This document shows positions 59,115 through 64,000 of a stretch of DNA of 64,000 nucleotides, in pieces. Each line of letters starts with the position of its first letter. Within the stretch, counting starts at the first letter, position 1. Below the pieces are notes generated by a model, which was not told the DNA's origin, ran no database searches, and was given only the letters and a program-made list of their open reading frames with translations. Both the position numbers and the translations under genes were made by a program. Source of the DNA: Hofstenia miamia (lineage: Eukaryota > Xenacoelomorpha > Acoela > Hofsteniidae); contig CABFPE010000005.1 in the NCBI GenBank assembly GCA_900660155.1, positions 4,101,540 through 4,165,539 on the forward strand. The letters run 5' to 3'.

Positions 59115-60839
59115 CTAGCTATGATTTATTTGCCAACCAATAACACAATTTTGTTTATGTTTTCTAATGTTTACATCAAATTCTTCACCAAAATCTGTTC
59201 TCTTTTGTAACTTATTTTCTAATTGAAAGTGTTTCATGCCTTTTCCACAACTATATATATAGTTGTTCAGAGCCCCATTAGTTCTTATAGAAGTTGAAAA
59301 GAGACAATTCACGGAGTCACTATGACCATTAATGGATATCTGCATCAAGGACCTCACACCCCAAGGTACAAAAGATTTTAGTTTTGAGGGTTCAAAATTT
59401 TTTTTGGGAAGGATTAAGGACGATTTAATTTGAGGATCATCTCCGAATGGTAGACTAGCAACCATGCCATTATGGGTTCCAATCCACAAACGCAAAGCTG
59501 CTACATGAATAGCACTGATTGTTATTGATGAAAATTTCACTTTTTTCATTTCTAAGAATTGTCTAAAATCATTTTCAATGTCTACTGTTTGAAGCAATGC
59601 AAAGGTTTTTGCGTGATACAAATATAACAATGATTGAGATTTTAGAGCTACCCAAACTCCACTACCAATTCCAACTATCTGATGAACATCAATTTCAGGA
59701 TGGACGACAAAATATTTTACAATTTTTAGTGCTTCGGGACACATTACGCATATTGTGTTTTTATAGGAAAACCAAAAAAGGTCATTAGCAATTAAGCTCG
59801 ATGGAATAGCATAAGGTGAGACAGAATTAATTTCAATGTAATAGCACTTGCTAAGATTCCATGTTCCACTTTCTCGTTGGCGAAGAGAATGCTTTTCTTT
59901 TTCTACTGAATTGCGAGAAAACACATATATTTTTCCACAATCAAGGCAAACAAAAGCACGCGCCTTGCAATAACTTATTGACAAAATGGATCCATCCAAA
60001 TGAATTGTGTGAAGTACTTCAGTAAAATTTGATACTGTTGAGTAAATTGAGAGTCTTCCACTTTTGAATCCTAGCCAAACAGTTGGATCAAAAGTTGTGC
60101 TAACTTCACCTAACAAGGAATCCATAAACTCCCCATTACCATGTTTTTTTTCCGACCGCGATTTACATTTCTGCCTTTCGTCTGAAGATTTGTCAAAAGA
60201 AGCAGGCCTTTCATCTCTAAAATTGTTTGGCCGCATTATGCCAAGCAATGAAATAGAAGTTTTTACAACTGTTAGACCTGCAAAAATATCATCCTTGCGC
60301 TCTTTAAGATTTTTTTTAGGTAAGTAACAACTGTTGAAAAAATCATCTTTTGAATATCCCGCTACTGTGGCAATACTTGTGACTTCATCATTTTCGATGT
60401 CAAAGCTTACTATTTTTTCGCTTTGATTTTTTCCATCAATTACAAAAATTCTCGAATTCGCGTCAATTTGCATAGCTAACCAGACATACGTAGATAGTTT
60501 CTGTAAACGACGATGTTTTGCCATTCTTCTAAAGTTCTGAAGTTCCAAATGCAAATCACTCGGACCATTTTCTACTTCACACATATTAAACTTGTGATTT
60601 ACATTTGCAGCACAGGTTATCACTTGCTTAATATTGTGAGTTTCTGTAATATTCTTACAACAAATTGGAACGGCGACACAGTTCAAAAGCGATGGGACCC
60701 CGTTTACGCCTGCTGAAATCATTACAGTTGGTAAACTCCAACCACATACTTGCAATCGTGATTCATGTGGCCCTTTCTTAAATTTTAGTTTTGATGAGCT
60801 TTTTAAGGAACCTTGACGAGTCTCAAGTAATGACTGCAT
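59115..60839 (-). CDS. SPAG9/MAPK8IP3: JIP3/JIP4 (SPAG9)-type scaffold, C-terminal WD40-like exon
   Basis: C-terminal half of a JNK-interacting protein 3/4 orthologue (Sunday driver family), a cytoplasmic adaptor linking kinesin-1 and dynein to endosomal/lysosomal cargo and scaffolding JNK signalling. In order: 'SRLQVCGWSLPT' (family motif GWSLP), 'STYVWLAMQIDANSRIFVID', 'DDIFAGLTVV', 'TVWLGFKSGRLSIYSTV', 'LHTIHLDGSILSI', 'GTWNLSKCYYIEI', 'GSGVWVALKSQSLLYLYHAK', 'LQTVDIENDF', 'ALRLWIGTHNGMVASLPF' and the terminal 'VIGWQINHS'. Each parallels the vertebrate protein to its end. The frame remains open upstream of the first Met to about 60,920, where acceptor-like AGs lie, so this is a terminal exon and not a complete gene. 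The N-terminal RH1/RH2 and leucine-zipper exons should lie at higher coordinates. Confidence 0.85.
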   Translation of the reverse strand: MQSLLETRQGSLKSSSKLKFKKGPHESRLQVCGWSLPTVMISAGVNGVPSLLNCVAVPICCKNITETHNIKQVITCAANVNHKFNMCEVENGPSDLHLELQNFRRMAKHRRLQKLSTYVWLAMQIDANSRIFVIDGKNQSEKIVSFDIENDEVTSIATVAGYSKDDFFNSCYLPKKNLKERKDDIFAGLTVVKTSISLLGIMRPNNFRDERPASFDKSSDERQKCKSRSEKKHGNGEFMDSLLGEVSTTFDPTVWLGFKSGRLSIYSTVSNFTEVLHTIHLDGSILSISYCKARAFVCLDCGKIYVFSRNSVEKEKHSLRQRESGTWNLSKCYYIEINSVSPYAIPSSLIANDLFWFSYKNTICVMCPEALKIVKYFVVHPEIDVHQIVGIGSGVWVALKSQSLLYLYHAKTFALLQTVDIENDFRQFLEMKKVKFSSITISAIHVAALRLWIGTHNGMVASLPFGDDPQIKSSLILPKKNFEPSKLKSFVPWGVRSLMQISINGHSDSVNCLFSTSIRTNGALNNYIYSCGKGMKHFQLENKLQKRTDFGEEFDVNIRKHKQNCVIGWQINHS

Positions 60840-61323
60840 GCACTGAAGCTTTTCTAAATTTCTCAGATAGGTCTGACAGCTATATGATGTAGTACTAGAT
60901 TCTTTTTGAGAACAAGGTTTTCAATGCGATGCCTTAAAATGAGGTTTGTAAGGGCTTCAAATTTTTATCCTATATTTTGCAAATATTTCTCAAATTTGGC
61001 AAGCCTATCACTTTTATGTAAAATATCTTTATTTACTCAAGGCGATTGAATAGAGAGGGATTGAACTAGAAAAAATTAGGATTACCCTCATAATCCAATG
61101 AAAGAATGTCTGCAATTCCATTATATTAAATTATATTAAGAGAATAACAATAGCTCCTCAAATATTCCGTTTCTAAAGAGTAACCTAGTCCAAACTTTTA
61201 ACAGAATTTATAGAAATTCTACATTTAGCGATTTTAAGCATCCTTAAAGTTTCCGAAAAATAAATAGTTTAGTAGTAATATATTTGATTTGGCGTGCATG
61301 ATTTCAATTAGAAAAAATATTTT

Positions 61324-61584
61324 CTAAACTATTAATATTGAAAACCCTGCTGTAAAGTTACTTGATTCAGCTATTTCTTTTTTCTGTTCCGATTTTTTAA
61401 GCTTTTCAATCTGGTATGCAATATGATTTTCGACTTTGTTATTGGTTGATACACTTTCTATTGACCTATTTCTATGTAATTTAGCTTTTCTATGAGAAAT
61501 TTCATCTTCTAGGTTTTCATGTGATGACTTGGTTCTTAGTTGACTATCAGGTACCGTAAGTCTTCTACGATTATTCTCTTTCAT
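61324..61584 (-). CDS. Candidate upstream exon of the JIP3/4-like gene
   Basis: Basic, Ser-rich frame beginning 'MKENNRRRLTVPDSQLRTK' and continuing 'EDEISHRKAKLHRNRSIE', with a possible donor AA|GTAACT near 61,361. The spacing to the main exon (about 450 bp) and strand are right, and a linker of this character would fit between RH2 and the GWSLP region. There is no sequence motif that proves it, and no strong acceptor is seen upstream. Confidence 0.35.
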   Translation of the reverse strand: MKENNRRRLTVPDSQLRTKSSHENLEDEISHRKAKLHRNRSIESVSTNNKVENHIAYQIEKLKKSEQKKEIAESSNFTAGFSILIV

Positions 61585-61865
61585 TGTTAGAAATTATTTC
61601 ATTGTGAAGCATTTCCAACCAAAATATAAGTTGATAAAATATGTGTAAAGCATGGAATTAAACTTATAAAAATATTTCAATTGTAAAAAATTTGAGACAA
61701 CGTATAATTATTATAAAAAAATAATCTTTTGCTGGAGAATTTACACAATTTGATTGAATCATTACATCTTAGATCCTTATTTTTAGAAACCCATTCCCAA
61801 AAAATATATATTAGAAGTTTATTAACCTTAATTAAACATCCCTCGGATTTTTGAAAATTTTTCAT

Positions 61866-62278
61866 GATCCTATAAAACGCTTATAGCTCAAAACTATTAA
61901 CGCAGTGCTCAATCTGAAACCACATGGTGAAAGAGCGTTTTCTCGTTCGCCTTCGCTCTTTCTCTTGTGCAAGGCACGCCTCAATGGGTTTGCACATATC
62001 AAGAAACAGTCAAAGTTCATTATTGCTTCCATGGGCTCATAACCTTAGAAATTCGTGAACATTAGGTATGGAGAGAATTTATATCTTTTCAAAAAAAAAT
62101 GTAAATATTTTCAACAACTTCAGCCATACGCAATACGCTTTAATAGAAATTTTCAACATTGTATTAAAGTATGTTCCCCAATAAACCTACAAATGCCCCA
62201 AGATTTTCAAATTTGCCAGTAGGCTTGGAGAAAATTCTTTATAAATGTGAAAAGTCGGTTTGTCGCTTAAAACGAACG

Positions 62279-62314
<36 letters not shown>
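61866..62314. other. No feature recognised except an (AT)n tract
   Basis: (AT)n microsatellite at 62,279-62,313. The remainder shows no gene or element end, although further JIP exons may be hidden here. Confidence 0.4.
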
Positions 62315-62316
<2 letters not shown>

Positions 62317-63072
62317 CATATCTTTATTTCATATTTGTAACAGTACAAAAAATACATATTTATAAAAATATATATAAAAATGATGTACAAATCTACAAAC
62401 TAAAAATACTTAAAATAAATCTAAGAAAACACAAAATTTACAAATTAGAAAGATTAAATAAAAAAGAGTTAAACTAAAATTTTTTGCCATGGAATTTTCG
62501 AATGCCCGTATTTACATTGGTTTGATAACAAATTTTTCTTCAATAGTTTCATAAATGTTCTTATATTATGTTCTTTTCTTATCTGTAGTGGTAACTTATT
62601 CCAATATTTACAAACTGTAGATGTTAAGGCGTCTCTCCAAAACTTATTCACTACTTTTACTCTGCATGCCAATTTATTTGTTCTGTTATTTACGCTAGCA
62701 TTGTTGAACAAAGGATTTTTTGTTTAACAATTTGAAACATTTTTTTTAAACTTGAATATATAGTATAATAAATTGGTGATAACATGTTTAATGTTTGTAG
62801 AGTTTTTCTTGTTTGACGTATGTCGATGTTAAACATTGCACACAGTGACCAATTAAATATTCTATTTATGCGCCTTCGCTTATCATTAGATATATTATTC
62901 AGAAGTATGCATGCATACTTAAATTGACTATATACCAGCGCCTCTACAATGACCTTACTTTGAGTAATATTTCTTATATGTTTTAGACAATACACTCTAC
63001 TTGCCATTCTGCTGATTTTGTTGCTCACAAACGTTTCAAAGGTAAAATTTCTATCAATTTGTACTCCTAAAT
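62315..63072 (-). mobile_element. 5'-truncated LINE fragment
   Basis: Minus-strand frames read 'YLGVQIDRNFTFE' (about 63,070), 'SNKISRMASRVYCLKHIRN', 'ALVYSQFKYACILLNNISND', then after a frameshift near 62,700 'YWNKLPLQIRKEHNIRTF' and 'KIPWQKILV'. This is the post-YADD part of a Jockey/CR1-like reverse transcriptase. Same family as the fragment at 54,550-54,890. Its 5' edge lies beside an (AT)n tract and the Tc1-like element. Confidence 0.75.
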
Positions 63073-63089
63073 ATATATATATATATATA

Positions 63090-64000
63090 CAGTACTGAAA
63101 ATATGTATTCGAACACTTTGCTATTTTGAATTAATAATGAACATTCATTGGATAGAGTGTACCTAAAATTCTAGCTAAGTGTTACTTTCATTAAGAAAGG
63201 AAAATCTGTATGTCTAATACCATAAAATATGTAGAATAAAAATTGGCTATTAAATTTTAATCAAAATTAGAAAACTTGTATTGGAAAAATGTATTCAGCC
63301 AACTGAAAAAAATTTAACAAATGCGCAAATCCGAAAAAAGAAAATTCAAAATAAGATACATAAATTAATAATTGATACAATATAAACACTTAGCAACAAA
63401 ATTCTCTCTTCTAATATTTTGTAGGGTGTCGCTTTGAGCGAACAACAGCTTCAAGGCGATCAAGGATTGAAGCAAAAAGTTTTTAATAAAGCTGTTGGGA
63501 ATTGCATAAAATTTTTTCTTTACTGCGCTCCACAGTTCGTCTTCAGTGTGAAGAGTATGCTGTCCAATTCGATATTTGACCTCTTTCCACATATTTTCGA
63601 TAATGTTAAGGTCTGGAGATTGACCAGGCTAGTCAGCAAGGAAAACAATCCTCTTATTATGGAAGAAGTTTTTCATTTCTTTTGAGGTATGACATGGAGC
63701 ACCATCCTGCTGATATATTGATCACTTGTAAGGAGTGGCAAGAGTTCCTTTTCTAGAATCCGAGCATATTTAGAGCTTAGGAGAGACCAGTGATGTGAAC
63801 AATCTTGCGAAAGCCACACTTCCACACTTCCATATTGCGCCCCATACCATTACAGACTTCCAATCATAATTCATGGTCCCCGAGTTAGTTGAGCTAAGAA
63901 TCTGAACTTTTGCCCAATTGGTCTCTTTATCAACATTCTTTTCGATGAGTATAGCTCAAATCTTGGCTCATCTGAAAATATAACATTAGACTAATGTTCA
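63090..64000 (-). mobile_element. Tc1-like transposon, running off the window
   Basis: The 3' terminus of the minus-strand element reads on plus 'CAGTACTGAAAATATGTATT', with TA at 63,088-63,089 inside an (AT)n tract. The transposase, read from the window end downwards, includes 'FSDEPRFE'-like sequence (about 63,960, first Asp), 'HTSKEMKNFF' after a degraded QDGAPC (about 63,690), and 'GQSPDLNIIENMWKEVKYRI' (63,620-63,560, the last acidic residue in IENMW), ending at 63,365. Stops and frameshifts lie around 63,630-63,730 and 63,800, so the copy is inactive. The other end is outside the window. Confidence 0.8.

Noticed and set aside
59597-60327. Plus-strand frames antisense to the JIP3/4-like exon
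   Set aside because: Antisense shadows of a strongly conserved minus-strand coding exon.

Overview
This is AT-rich nuclear DNA from an animal. It carries three multi-exon or long-exon genes with canonical GT..AG introns and no prokaryotic signals. The gene set (an hnRNP L-type splicing factor, a PX-BAR sorting nexin, and a JIP3/JIP4-type motor/JNK scaffold) is metazoan. I cannot name the species. Several hnRNP L introns are very short (40-44 bp), while sorting-nexin intron 3 is swollen to about 16 kb by nested transposons.

Layout. 1-3.6 kb: a complex repeat family with minisatellites, also present inverted at 54.4-57.5 kb. 4.1-9.1 kb: copies of one LINE family, a Penelope-like 3' end with a hammerhead-like core, and a Tc1-type MITE. 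11.3-16.4 kb, minus strand: the hnRNP L-like gene, 10 coding exons, four RRMs. 18.7-47.2 kb, plus strand: the sorting nexin, 10 coding exons spliced in phase into 352 codons. Its introns hold a Ty3/gypsy fossil and a hAT element (22,545-34,090) with an 8-bp target duplication. The hAT was itself split by a non-LTR retrotransposon (23,734-33,504) whose 5' end folds as an HDV-like self-cleaving ribozyme. That LINE interval in turn holds another LINE ORF1 relic (split by a 651-bp non-autonomous hAT), a Tc1 relic, MITEs, a second Ty3/gypsy fossil and a 1-kb assembly gap. The introns further right hold a pogo/Tigger relic and two TA-flanked MITEs. 47.2-59.1 kb: gene-poor, with LINE and Penelope pieces, a deleted mariner with good TIRs, and duplicated repeats. 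59.1-60.9 kb, minus strand: the C-terminal WD40-like exon of a JIP3/JIP4 orthologue, with possible upstream exons to about 61.6 kb. 62.3-64 kb: a LINE 3' end and a Tc1-like transposase that runs off the window.

The hnRNP L and sorting-nexin genes are head-to-head, about 2.3 kb apart. The sorting nexin and the JIP gene are tail-to-tail. The sorting nexin (endosomal tubulation) and JIP3/4 (motor adaptor on endosomes) belong to related trafficking processes, but nothing here shows co-regulation.

The most interesting items are the HDV-like ribozyme whose P1 strand overlaps the target duplication, a possible frame-breaking poison exon in the hnRNP L-like gene, the hammerhead-like cores of the Penelope copies, and a clear assembly duplication bounded by single Ns at 37.0-38.1 kb.
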